Positions 43,672 to 54,800 of a stretch of DNA of 64,000 nt are shown here, piece after piece. Source of the stretch: Dentipellis sp. KUC8613. Its lineage: Eukaryota; Basidiomycota; Agaricomycetes; Russulales; Hericiaceae. Location of the stretch: positions 1,486,299 to 1,550,298 of the forward strand of contig NSJX01000002.1 of assembly GCA_002286715.1 (NCBI GenBank), written 5' to 3'. A program made the position numbers and the translations under genes. The notes under the pieces were generated by a model, which ran no database searches, was not told where the DNA came from, and saw nothing but the letters and a program-made list of their open reading frames with translations. How positions within the stretch are numbered: position 1 is the stretch's first letter; each line of letters opens with the position of its first letter.

Positions 43672-45286
43672 ATGCCTCCCTCCACCGACGGCCCCTCTGG
43701 CTCTCAATCTCCCATCGACCGCACGAAAATTCTCCTACTTGGACAGCGCAGGTCGGCTCACTTTCTTCTATCTTGACTCACATCTCATCCATTCATCTCC
43801 AGGAGCGGCAAGACTTCGATTGTCCAGGTCCTCTTCAACGATGGCAACCCAAAGGAGACCTTTTACCTCGAGCCCACAACCCGCATAGCCAAGTTCACAT
43901 ACGAGTCCGTGCGTTCATATTCGTGTCCATAGACGCATGGCTGAAGCACTGTCTCGTTAATAGCACCGTCATCCCGCTCGAGATATGGGACTGTCCTGGG
44001 AACATCTCTCTAGACGCCCTCAGCCCCCTATCGCAGTTTGCTTCTATCATCTTCGTGATCGATATCCAGGTGATCTTCTTCGCCTGGGATCCGCGGGACG
44101 CCTTTCATATCGTGTCGCCGACTGACCGCATTGCACTCTGCAGGACTCCTACCAGACACCCATCGCCCGTCTACTCGAGTTTTTCACCGCGGCCTTCGGC
44201 GAGAACCCAGACATGCCGCTTGAGGTCTTCGTTCACAAGTCTGAGGCTTTCACGGACGATTACAAGATTGGTACGTCTTGTCGTGTGACCCTCAATTCAA
44301 AGCGCCGGCGGCTTGCTTTTGCGTCGCCGTTCCAGCGGTTAGAACGTGTCGCCGCTTTGCAAGCGATCCGGCATCGTTCCTGCAGGAACAGTGCATCGTT
44401 GCCACGTCGCTGTCCAAAAGACGCGAACCTTGTCTGCCCCAGATGTTCCGTTTGCCTGTCGCGTCTTTCATGGCCATCGTAACACCACTCCGCGACGCGC
44501 GGTTGCCGATTGCACATCCGTGCTTCTCTGAACCCACGGCTTCCGGACCGTAAGCTGAGTTCTTTCCACAGAGAACTTTCGTCTCATCCATCTACGGGTC
44601 AATGAGGAGCTTGACGACATCTCGCCTGAATACGAGCAGATGCCGCTGAACTTCCATCTCACATCTATATATGACCACTCTATAAACGAGGCCTTCTCAA
44701 AGGTGTTACACCGACTCATTGACTCGCTGCCATACCTTGAGCAACTGCTGAACGTCTTTGTCGCGGTGCGTACCCATGAATGCCCGCCAAGGGTATCAGG
44801 TGATTGACAGCCGTGGTTAGAATTCGCAAGCGTCCAAGACGTTCCTGTTTGATGTCAAGTCGCGGCTATATGTTGCGACAGATGCCTCGCCCGTCGACAC
44901 AGGGACTCACAACCTGTGCTGCGACTTTGTGAAGACGCTAACCGCTTTCGGGCCCCTGTACAAGTGAGTTATGTCCACGCTCTTGCCAAGGTTCCATCGC
45001 TGAGATTGTACTCAGGTCTGTATCGGAGAGCCCGCGCCGGATACAGGAGTGTCCGAACTCGAAGCCTCTCTTCTACCCATCCGCCGCTATGTCACTCGCA
45101 CCACCGTCCATGGGCACCACGCTCACTTATCATCTTATCACACCTCAGCTGGCGCTACTCTCGGTCCTGCCGACCCTTGTGTACGAGTCAAAACGAGGCC
45201 TTGTGGAATACAACGTCGTGTTCTTCCGAGAAGGGGTGCAGGAGATATGGCAGGTCGAAAAGGACGCACGCACAGGGCAATTATAA
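43672..45286 (+). CDS. GTR2: Rag-type small GTPase GTR2 (RagC/D)
   Basis: Starting at ATG 43672, exon 1 ends in KILLLGQRRSGKTS, split by an intron; this is the P-loop in the RRSGK form typical of RagC/Gtr2. Next come KETFYLEPTTRIAKFTY, then TVIPLEIWDCPGNISL with the switch II Asp-Cys-Pro-Gly, SQFASIIFVIDIQ, and VFVHKSEAF where the base-recognition motif lies. The second half has ISPEYEQMPLNFHLTSIYDH, SINEAFSKVLHRLIDSLPYL, SKTFLFDVKSRLYVATD and GLVEYNVVFFREGVQEIW, the roadblock-fold dimerisation domain. Gtr2 pairs with Gtr1 on the vacuole to relay amino-acid supply to TORC1. One donor is GTCCGT and one GTCGGC; both keep frame. Its regulator NPR3 is also in this window, 30 kb away. Confidence 0.9.
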
Positions 45287-45856
45287 GTGCATGTGTCTTG
45301 TTGCCGGGCTGGGGTCGGGTTGCTCAGTGCATCACGTCGATTGTATGCACGATGAGCACTGCGGCGTCCCCACGGTACTATACTGGCTATCGGAGAGTTG
45401 GGGCGCGCCCTGGCGAGCGTCTTTGATGCTTGGGGTGATAGAGGCTCTTTCCTTGGTAATGCTGTAGTCGCGTCGTGTCGGGGAGCACGTCTACTCTACA
45501 TACCCACGTGCAGGAATGTATAATCATTAATCATATCATAATCCGCGGACGCAGAGTGGTCGGGCACAAGCACGCCTTTAGTTTCGACGCCGAGTCGGGG
45601 CGGGGGGCGGGTTGTGGGGTTAGGGTCTACCCCGACGCGTCGCGCAGACGCCGTCCACGTGATGGGTATTACGAAAAAAGACATGTTTCCGAATCTTTGG
45701 GGCGAAGAGGAAGGCCGCGCTCGGTTGGGGACGTCCATTCACTAGACACGCTCTATACCTCTTAAAACTCTCTCCTACCCCGCGTCGTCGTCCTTACCCC
45801 TCCATCTCCCCTCCCTCCATACTCATTCCCTCTAATCACCGCCTCCCTTCTACAAA
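45287..45856. promoter_or_regulatory. fatty acid synthase promoter
   Basis: The 570 bp contain two CACGTG E-boxes, at 45505-45510 and 45656-45661, and a G-rich run around 45596-45625. A TATA-like CTATACCTC lies near 45750 and a long C/T-rich leader directly precedes the ATG. Helix-loop-helix factors that bind E-boxes control lipid genes in fungi; that they act here is inference. Confidence 0.5.
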
Positions 45857-48800
45857 ATGACCTCCCAGGCCACCCCGAACGGCAGCGCTGCTGGCGCGAT
45901 CACGACCCGACCCCTCGTTATCCACGTCGGGCAGACTAGAGTACGCATATATGCGCCTGTCTCCACGTATTTTCGTGCTTTGACTGACATTTCACGTTTT
46001 TCGCAGGTTTCGATCCCCGTGTCGACAGAGACCGACCAGTGGATCGCCGCGGAGGTGCTCAGAGACGACTTTGTCCACTCGCAGAACGTCCAGGACACCA
46101 TAGACAACACCTTAGAGCTTGATGAAGATAAGATACACGCGACTATAGAGCTGCATGCACGTTTCCTGGCCTTTACGGCGGAACGTGTCCGCCTCGAGGA
46201 CGGTGCACCTACGCACAAGGCCAGCCTCGCGGTCCTCCTTGAGGCCGTCACAAACTTCGGCGCGTCCTACCTTGCCGATATCGATCTTCACTCCCTCGTG
46301 GCCGCGTTTGGCGTCGACGCGCGCAAGACGGTCCTCGCGGCGTTCTACAGCGCGTACGCGACCCTCCAGCAGTACAACGTTCCGGGCATCCCGAGCCTTC
46401 CGACCCCCGCGCTTCTCAGCGCCGTGGAGGAGGGCAGCGCGTCCACGTACGCGCTTTTCGGCGGCCAGGGCATCAACGAGGTCTACTTTGACGAACTCCA
46501 GAACCTTTACGAGATCTACCGCCCCTACGTCGAGTCCTTCATCCAGGTCGCAGTCGCGACCGTCCTGAAGCCGCTCGCTGACGCGCACCAGTCGACCTCC
46601 TACTACAGCCACGGCCTCGACGTGCTCGCCTGGCTCAGCGGCGCGTCCCCCCGTCCCCCCGTGTCCTACTTCGCATCGATTCCCGTCTCTTTCCCTCTCA
46701 TCGGTCTCACGCAATTCATCCTCTATCTTATTGTTGCACGGGTTTCTGGACTTTCTCCCGCTCAGCTGCGCGAGCATATCGCCGGCGCGACGGGCCACTC
46801 TCAGGGTCTTATCACGGCCATTGCGGTCTCCGCGTCGACCGACGACGAGTCGTTTGTCAAGAACGCGGCCAAGGCGCTCCAATGGCTTTTCTACATGGGT
46901 CTCCGCGGGCAACAAGCGTTCCCCGTGCTCGCGATCGAGCCGAGCATCGTCGAGGACGCGATTGAGGGCGGCGAGGGCGCGCCCTCGCCCATGCTGACCG
47001 TCGCGGGTCTGCCCCTCAAGGACCTCGAGTCGCACATCACCAAGACGAACAAGCACCTCCCGGCGAACTCGCAGCTGCAGATCTCGCTCTTCAACGCGCC
47101 GAAGGTGTTTGTCGTCACGGGCCCGCCGCGCGCGCTGTACGGCCTCGTCACGAGCCTCAGGAAGATCAGGGCGCCGAGCGGCGTCGACCAGAGCAAGACG
47201 CCGTTCTCGCAGCGCAAGCCTGTGTTTAGCGTGCGGTTCTTGGTTGTCGCGGTGCCATACCACAGCGATTACTTGAAGGATGCCGCGGACAAGGTTTGCA
47301 CTGAGGACCTGAAGGGCGAGGAGCTGTGGACCCCGGCGGACCTGGTTATCCCTGTTTTCAACACTGAGGATGGTGCGTATCACGTTTCGTGACAAGTGGC
47401 AATTTCGCTGACTATATGCGCGTTTTTTTTGTAGGCTCTGACCTCCGCGGGCTGAAGACGTCGCTTACGCGTTCTCTGTGCGACCAGGTCTTCACCTCGC
47501 CCATCCACTGGACGAAGGCGACCGACTTCCCGGAGACTGCGACCCATGCGATCGACTTTGGTCCCGGTGGTATCAGCGGTATTGGTCCGATGACGGCGCG
47601 CAACCTCGATGGCCGTGGCGTTCGCGTCATTGTTGCGGGCGACCGCGGCAAGGGCGACGCTGAGCTGTTCTCGGTTCGCGGAATCAAGTACGAGCAGTCG
47701 TGGGTCAAGAAGTACTCGCCCGCGCTCGCGAAGACGAGGTAAACATTTTTCGCTTCCGAGTTTACTTGCACGCGACTAACAATTGTTCCAGCGATGGCAA
47801 GATTCACATTGACACTCCGTTCACCCGCCTGCTCGGCAAGCCCCCGATTATGGTCGCTGGTATGACGCCCACAACTGTCAAGGCTGGGTTCGTCTCCGCC
47901 ATCCTCAGCGCCGGCTACCATGTCGAGCTCGCAGGTGGAGGCCACTACTCGCCCGCCGCTCTGCGCGCCAAGGTCGCAGAGATCCAGAGCAAGATTCCCG
48001 CCGGTGTTGGTATCACGCTGAACTCGCTCTACATCAACCCGCGCCAGTTCGGCTTCCAGTTCCCGCTCTGGCAGGAGATGCGCAAGGAGGGCCTCCCCGT
48101 CGAGGGCTTCTGTGTCGCCGCCGGTATCCCGACCACTGAGAAGGCCGCTGAGATCATTGAGGGCCTCACCAACGCCGGCATCCGCCACGTCTCGTTCAAG
48201 CCTGGCTCCGTCGACGGTATCCGCCAGGTCGTCAACATCGCCTCTGCCAACCCCCACTTCCCGATCATTCTCCAGTGGACCGGCGGTCGTGCGGGTGGTC
48301 ACCACTCTTGCGAGGACTTCCACCAGCCCATTCTCTCGACGTACTCGTCGATTCGCCAGCACAGCAACATTTGCCTTGTTGGTGGTTCTGGGTTCGGTGG
48401 TGCCGAGGATGTCTGGCCTTACCTTACTGGTGACTGGTCGAAGGAGTTCGGCGTGCAGCCCATGCCGTTCGATGGTTTCCTCTTCGCGTCCCGTGTCATG
48501 GTCGCGAAGGAGGCACACACCTCTTCCTCCGTCAAGGACCTCATCGTCGCCGCGGCTGGTGTCGACGACGCGAAGTGGGAGGGTACCTACGCCAAGGAGA
48601 CCGGCGGCATTCTCACCGTGCGCTCCGAGCTCGGCGAGCCCATCCACAAGATCGCCACTCGCGCCGTCAAGCTCTGGAAGGAGTTCGACGACACCGTGTT
48701 CAAGCTGCCCCGCGAGAAGCGCGAGGCGTGGCTCAAGGAGCGCCGCGCGGACGTCATCAAGAAGCTCAACCGCGACTTCTCCAAGCCGTGGTTCGGGTGG

Positions 48801-51800
48801 AAGAAGGACGGCTCCGTGGTCGAGGACATCGGCGACATGACCTACGAGGAGACGGTACTCCGCCTCGTGCGCCTGATGTACGTCGCGCACGAGGAGCGCT
48901 GGGTCGACCTGTCGCTGCGCAACATGACAGGTGACTGGTTGAGGCGTGTGGAGGAGCGCTTTGCGGGTGTCAATGGCGGTGCGCCGAAGGCGTCCATCCT
49001 GCAGTCGTTCACCTCCCTCGACAAGCCGGCCGCGTTCATTGAGGAGTTCTTCAAGGCGTACCCTCTTGCGACCGAGCAGCTGCTCGCGTCCGAGGACAAG
49101 GCGTACTTCATGAACATTGCGCAGAGGCCTGGTCAGAAGCCGGTGCCGTTCATCCCTGTGTTGGATGCCTCCTTCGAGGTCTGGTTCAAGAAGGTGCGCG
49201 TTTTTCATTGAGTCTAGACTTGCAGCTTACAACTGTTTATAGGACTCTCTCTGGGCTGCTGAGGACATCGAGGCCGTCTTCGACCAGGACCCGCAGCGCG
49301 TCTGCATTCTCCAGGGTCCCGTTGCCGTCAAGCACTCGAAAGTGAAGGACGAGCCTATCAAGGACATGCTCGACAACATCACGTCCATCCTTACCTCCAA
49401 GCTTCTCGAGCGCGTGTATGGCGGTGATGTCTCCAAGGTCCCCGTCATTGACTACCTCGGCACGAAGCCCGGCGACATCACTCCCGTCGCCGGCACTGAG
49501 GTGTCGCAGGACGGCAACGAGGTCACCATCGCTGTCGGCAGCACCGTCCCTGAGAAGGCGGCGTGGCTCGACTTCCTTGCGGGCTCTGAGCTCAATTGGT
49601 GGAGGGCACTCATCTCGTCCTCCATCATCATTCAGGGCACCGCATTCGTCGAGAACCCCATCCGTCGCCTCTTCTCTCCCCGCGCCGGCCAGAAGATCGT
49701 CCTTCAGCTTGAGAATGGCACCCCCACTAAGGTCACACTTTACGGTGCCGCCCGCTCGCACGGCGTGCACAAGCCCGACTTCAAGGCTGTCGAGGTTGCG
49801 TACGAGCCTAAGACGCATACCATCGGTGTTACGCTCTTCGAGGACCGCCGCGACGTCTCTGTTGCGCTCCAGCTCCAGTTCAAGTACGAGCCGTCGCAGC
49901 CATATGTCCCCATCCACGAGGTCGCGGAGGGCCGCAACAAGCGCATCAAGGACTTCTACTGGCGCCTGTGGTTCGGCGACAACGAGGCGCTCCCCGCGCT
50001 TGACGTGCGTACCAAGTTCACCGGCCCCGAGGTCACCATCTCTGCCAGCGACGTCGAGACGTTCTGCGATGTGGTCGGCAACCAGCAGGAGGCTTACAAG
50101 GCGACGCGCTCCGCTGAGGTCCAGGCGCCTCTGGACTTTGCCATCGTCACCGGCTGGCAGGCGATCATGAAGGCGATCTTCCCCGAGTCCGTCGACGGCG
50201 ACCTCCTCAAGCTCGTGCACCTGTCCAACGGCTTCAAGCTCGTCCCTGGCGCGAAGCCCCTCAAGGCTGGCGACAAGTGCCAGGCTGAGGCCCAGGTCAC
50301 CGCAGTCACCAACAGCGACGCCGGTAAGACCGTCAAGGCGCGTGGCTACATCCTTGTCGATGGCAAACCTGTTATCGAGGTTTCCTCCTCGTTCCTGTAC
50401 CGTGGCCGCTTCACCGACTACGAGAACACCTTCGAGGTCGTGGAGGAGCCAGACTACCTCGTCGAACTCCCGAACGACGCAGCGGTCGGTGTCCTCCAGT
50501 CGAAGGAGTGGTTCGAGTGGGACGACGAGACGAAGCCGCTCCAGGCGGGCACCGCGCTTATCTTCCGCCTGAAGTCGGAGGTCACATACAAGTGCAAGGT
50601 CAACTACCGCTCTGTCTCCGTCGCCGGCGACGTCTTCGTCCGCGACCAGCTCAAGCGCCTCGTCAAGGTCGGCTCCGTCGAGTTCGAGCGCGACGATTCC
50701 CAGGGCAACCCCGTCGTCGCGTACCTCCAGCGCAATGGCGCGCCTCAGGGCCTCCCGACTCCCCTCGCGAATGACGGCTACACGCTCACGAAGTCGGATG
50801 CGACGTTTACGTCTCCTCTTACCAACGAGCCGTACTCCAAGATTTCGGGCGATTTCAACCCCATCCACATCAACCCGTACTTCGCGGACTACGCTGCGCT
50901 GCCTGGCACCATCACCCATGGTATGTGGTCTAGCGCTGCGACTCGTCGCTTCGTCGAGACCGTCGTCGCTCAGGGTCACCCCGAACGCGTTCACTCGTAA
51001 GTTGTCGACGCCACTGTTGTTGCTTTCTTTCTTTTTGACATGGTTTGCAGGTACGATGTTGCTTTCGTCGGCATGATCCTCCCCGGCGAGCAGCTCTCCG
51101 TGAAGATTAGGCACATCGCGATGCGCGATGGAAACATGGTCGTCAAGGTCGAGACCACCAACGAGCGTGGCGAGAAGGTCCTCGAGGGTAACGCGGAGGT
51201 CGCTCAGCCCACCACGGTCTACGTCTTCACTGGCCAGGGCTCGCAGGAGCCTGGTATGGGTATGGACCTGTACAACAACTCTCCCGCTGCTCGCGCCGTC
51301 TGGGAGGGTGCCGATGCCCACTTGCTCGCCGTCTACGGCTTCTCTATTGTCGAGATTGTCAAGGACAACCCCAAGGAGAAGACGATCCACTTCGGTGGTA
51401 TCAAGGGTCAGGCCATCCGCCAACGCTACATGGACATGACCTACGACACCATGGACAAGGACGGCAACGTCAAGACGCTCCCCCTCTTCGCCGACATCAA
51501 CGTCCGCACGCCCCAGTACACCTTCAGCCACCCGTCTGGTTTGCTCTTCGCGACCCAGTTCGCGCAGATCGCGCTCGTCGTGACTGAAAGGGCCGCCTTC
51601 GAAGACATGCGCTCGAAGGGCTTCGTCCAGCGCGACTGCGCCTTCGCCGGCCACTCGCTCGGAGAGTACTCCGCGCTCGCGTCCATCGCTGACGTTCTCC
51701 CCATCTCGTCGCTCGTTGATGTCGTGTTCTACCGTGGTATCACCATGCAGCGCGCTGTCGAGCGCGATGCGCAGAACCGCTCGAACTACGCGATGTGTGC

Positions 51801-54800
51801 CGTCAACCCGAGCCGTATCTCGAAGACCTTCAATGACGCGGCGCTCCGTGAGGTCGTCGACACTATTGCGCACCGCTCTGATTGCCTCCTCGAGATTGTC
51901 AATTTCAACGTTGAGGGTCAACAATACGTCTGCGCTGGCGAGTTGGTTGCGCTCCAGGCACTCACCAACGTCCTGAACTACCTCAAGGTCGAGAAGGTAG
52001 ACATTGCTAAGGTAAGCTGCGCAGCGTCCGTCCTTCATCCAACATGAGCTTATTTGCAACATCTTTGTAGTTGACGAATACCTTCGGCATTGACAAGGTG
52101 AAGGAGATGCTCGGCGAGATCGTCGACAGCTGTTTCCAGCGCGCGCAAGAGCAGCAGAAGGCGGAGGGCTACATCAAGCTCGAGCGTGGCTTCGCCACGA
52201 TCCCCCTCCCGGGTATCGACGTGCCCTTCCACTCCCGCTACCTCTGGGCCGGTGTCATGCCTTTCAGGGCTTGTGAGTCTCCCCCTTCTCCAAGGCCTTT
52301 ATATCTTCCTTACGTTCCTTCCAGACCTCTCGAAGAAGATCAATGCTGCTCACCTCAATCCCGACATGCTTGAGGGCAAGTACGTGCCTAACCTGATCGC
52401 CCGTCCCTTCGCCGTCACCAAGGAGTACACCCAACTCATTTATGACCAAACCTCGTCGCCTCGTCTCTCGAAGGTGCTGAAGGTCTGGGATGAGGAACAC
52501 TGGGGCGATATTGAGCACCGTCAGAAGCTCGCCTACACCATCCTCGTCGAGCTCCTTGCATACCAGTTCGCCTCTCCCGTGCGTTGGATCGAGACCCAGG
52601 ACTTGCTCTTCACGTCCTACAAGTTTGAGAGGTTCGTCGAGATCGGCCCTTCGCCTACGCTCACTGGCATGGCTACGCGTACCCTCAAGGCCAAGTACGA
52701 GACCGAGGACGACTCTGTCAGCCACTCCCGCACCATCCTTTGCCACGCCAAGAACGGCAAGGAGATCTACTACCAGTTCGAGGATGAGGCTGAGGCTCCC
52801 GCCGAAGCTGAGGCAAGCTCCCAGAGCGCGCCTGCTGCTGCTGCCGCACCCACCCCTGCAGCGGTCGCGGCTCCTGTTGCGGCGCCTTCGGGCCCTGTTG
52901 CGAGCATCGACGACGTACCCGTCAAGGCTACCGATATCCTGGCGACCATTGTTGCGCAGAAGCTCAAGAAGAAGATCGAGGAGATTCCGCTTTCCAAGTC
53001 CATCAAGGACCTCGTCGGCGGCAAGTCGACGCTGCAGAACGAGATCCTCGGTGACCTCCAGATGGAGTTCACTTCTGCGCCCGAGAAGGGTGAGGAGCTT
53101 CCTCTCGAGGAACTCGGGTCCGCTCTCGCAATGGGCCACTCTGGCTCTCTCGGCAAGTATACCACTGGTCTCATCTCCCGCATGGTTGGCGGCAAGATGC
53201 CTGGTGGCTTCAACCTCTCTGCCATCAAGGGTCACCTTGCGAAGACGTGGGGTCTCGGTCCCTCTCGTGCCGACGCCATTTTGTTGCTCGGTACCACTAT
53301 GGAACCCCCGAAGCGTCTCGGTTCTGAGGCTGAGGGTAAGGCATGGCTTGATAGCGTTGCCGCAGTGTACGCGTCGCGTGCGGGCATCTCTCTCTCATCG
53401 GGTGCTGCCGCTGGTGGAGGTGGAGGAGGCGCGGGTGGCGCCGTCATCAACAGCGAGGAATTCCTCAAGTTCCAGGCCGAGCAGGAGCAGTTTGCCGCTC
53501 AGCACGTCGAGCTCTACATGCGCTACCTCAAGCGCGACTCGCGAGCCGGTGAGATTGCTCACGACAAGGAGAAGGTTCACGCCGCGGAGCTCCAGGACAA
53601 GCTCGACAAGATCGCTCGCGAGCACGGCGATGCCTACATCGACGGCATTCAGCCCGTGTTCGACGTCCTGAAGGCGCGCCACTTCGACTCTTCTTGGAAC
53701 TGGGTCCGTCAGGATGCTCTTCTCATGTGGTACGACATTATCTTCGGCCGCCTCACCACCGTCGACCGTGAGATCACCGCTCGCTGCATTGCCATCATGA
53801 ACAGGGCCGACCCGGAGATGATCACCTACATGCAATACGTCATCGACCAGGTCGACCCCGCTCGTGGCGAGACCTACGCCCTGGCGAAGAAGTTCGGCCA
53901 GCAGCTGATCGACAACTGCCGCGAAGTCGTCGGGGAGCCCCCGCTGTACAAAGACGGTGAGTACCTTTTCTATAAGTTTATTGTGCCCGCTGATTGGATG
54001 CATTCCTCTAGTTACGTTCCCTACTGCTCCCCACACGGAGGTCAACGAGAAGGGTGAGATCATCTACTCCGAGGTCGTTCGTGAGAATGTCCGCAAGCTC
54101 GAGGCCTACGTCGAGGAGATGGCTACGTCCGACACGATCTCCGGCACTGTCAACATCCAGAAGATTCAGGACGACGTGCTCAAGCTTTGGAACGTCGTGA
54201 AGACCCAGCCCGAGATCAGTGACGAACAGAAGAACCGGATCAAGGCACTCTACGAGGGCGTTGTGCGCTCTCTGCGCAAGGGCCCCGAGCCTGCTCGCCC
54301 CCGCCCAGGCACTCCTCGCAGCCGCCGCTCCTCGTCGCAGTTCTTGCGTCCTCAGGTCTCCGGCATCGCTTCCGTCTCTGCCGACAAGGTTCCCCTGCTC
54401 CATCTCAAGCGCAAGGTCGGTGTCAACTGGGAGTACAGCAGCAACTTGACTGGTGTCTACCTCGATGTCCTGCACGAGATCGCGACTTCCGGCACTACGT
54501 TCAAAGACAAGAACGCTCTCCTGACCGGTGTCGGCAAAGGTTCGATTGGTGTCGAGATCCTGAAGGGTCTTCTCTCCGGTGGTGCCCACGTCGTGATTAC
54601 GACCTCCCGTTACAGCCGCGCGACCGTCGAGTACTACCAGGGGATCTTCCAGCGCTTCGGTAGCCGCGGCTCTGCGCTCACTGTCGTACCCTTCAACCAG
54701 GGCTCTAAGCAGGACGTCGAGGCGCTTGTCGACTATATCTACGCCACGCTCGGCATGGATCTTGACTACATCCTGCCGTTCGCCGCTGTTCCTGAGAACG

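Noticed and set aside
46112..49208. Two more long antisense frames within the FAS gene
   Set aside because: Same cause: they are shadows of biased codons in FAS exons and contain no domain signal.
49237..52062. A 941-codon open frame antisense to the fatty acid synthase
   Set aside because: It mirrors a GC-rich coding exon on the plus strand. The translation is Asp/Glu/Arg/Val-rich with no motif, as expected from codon bias, while the plus strand carries the catalytic FAS motifs.
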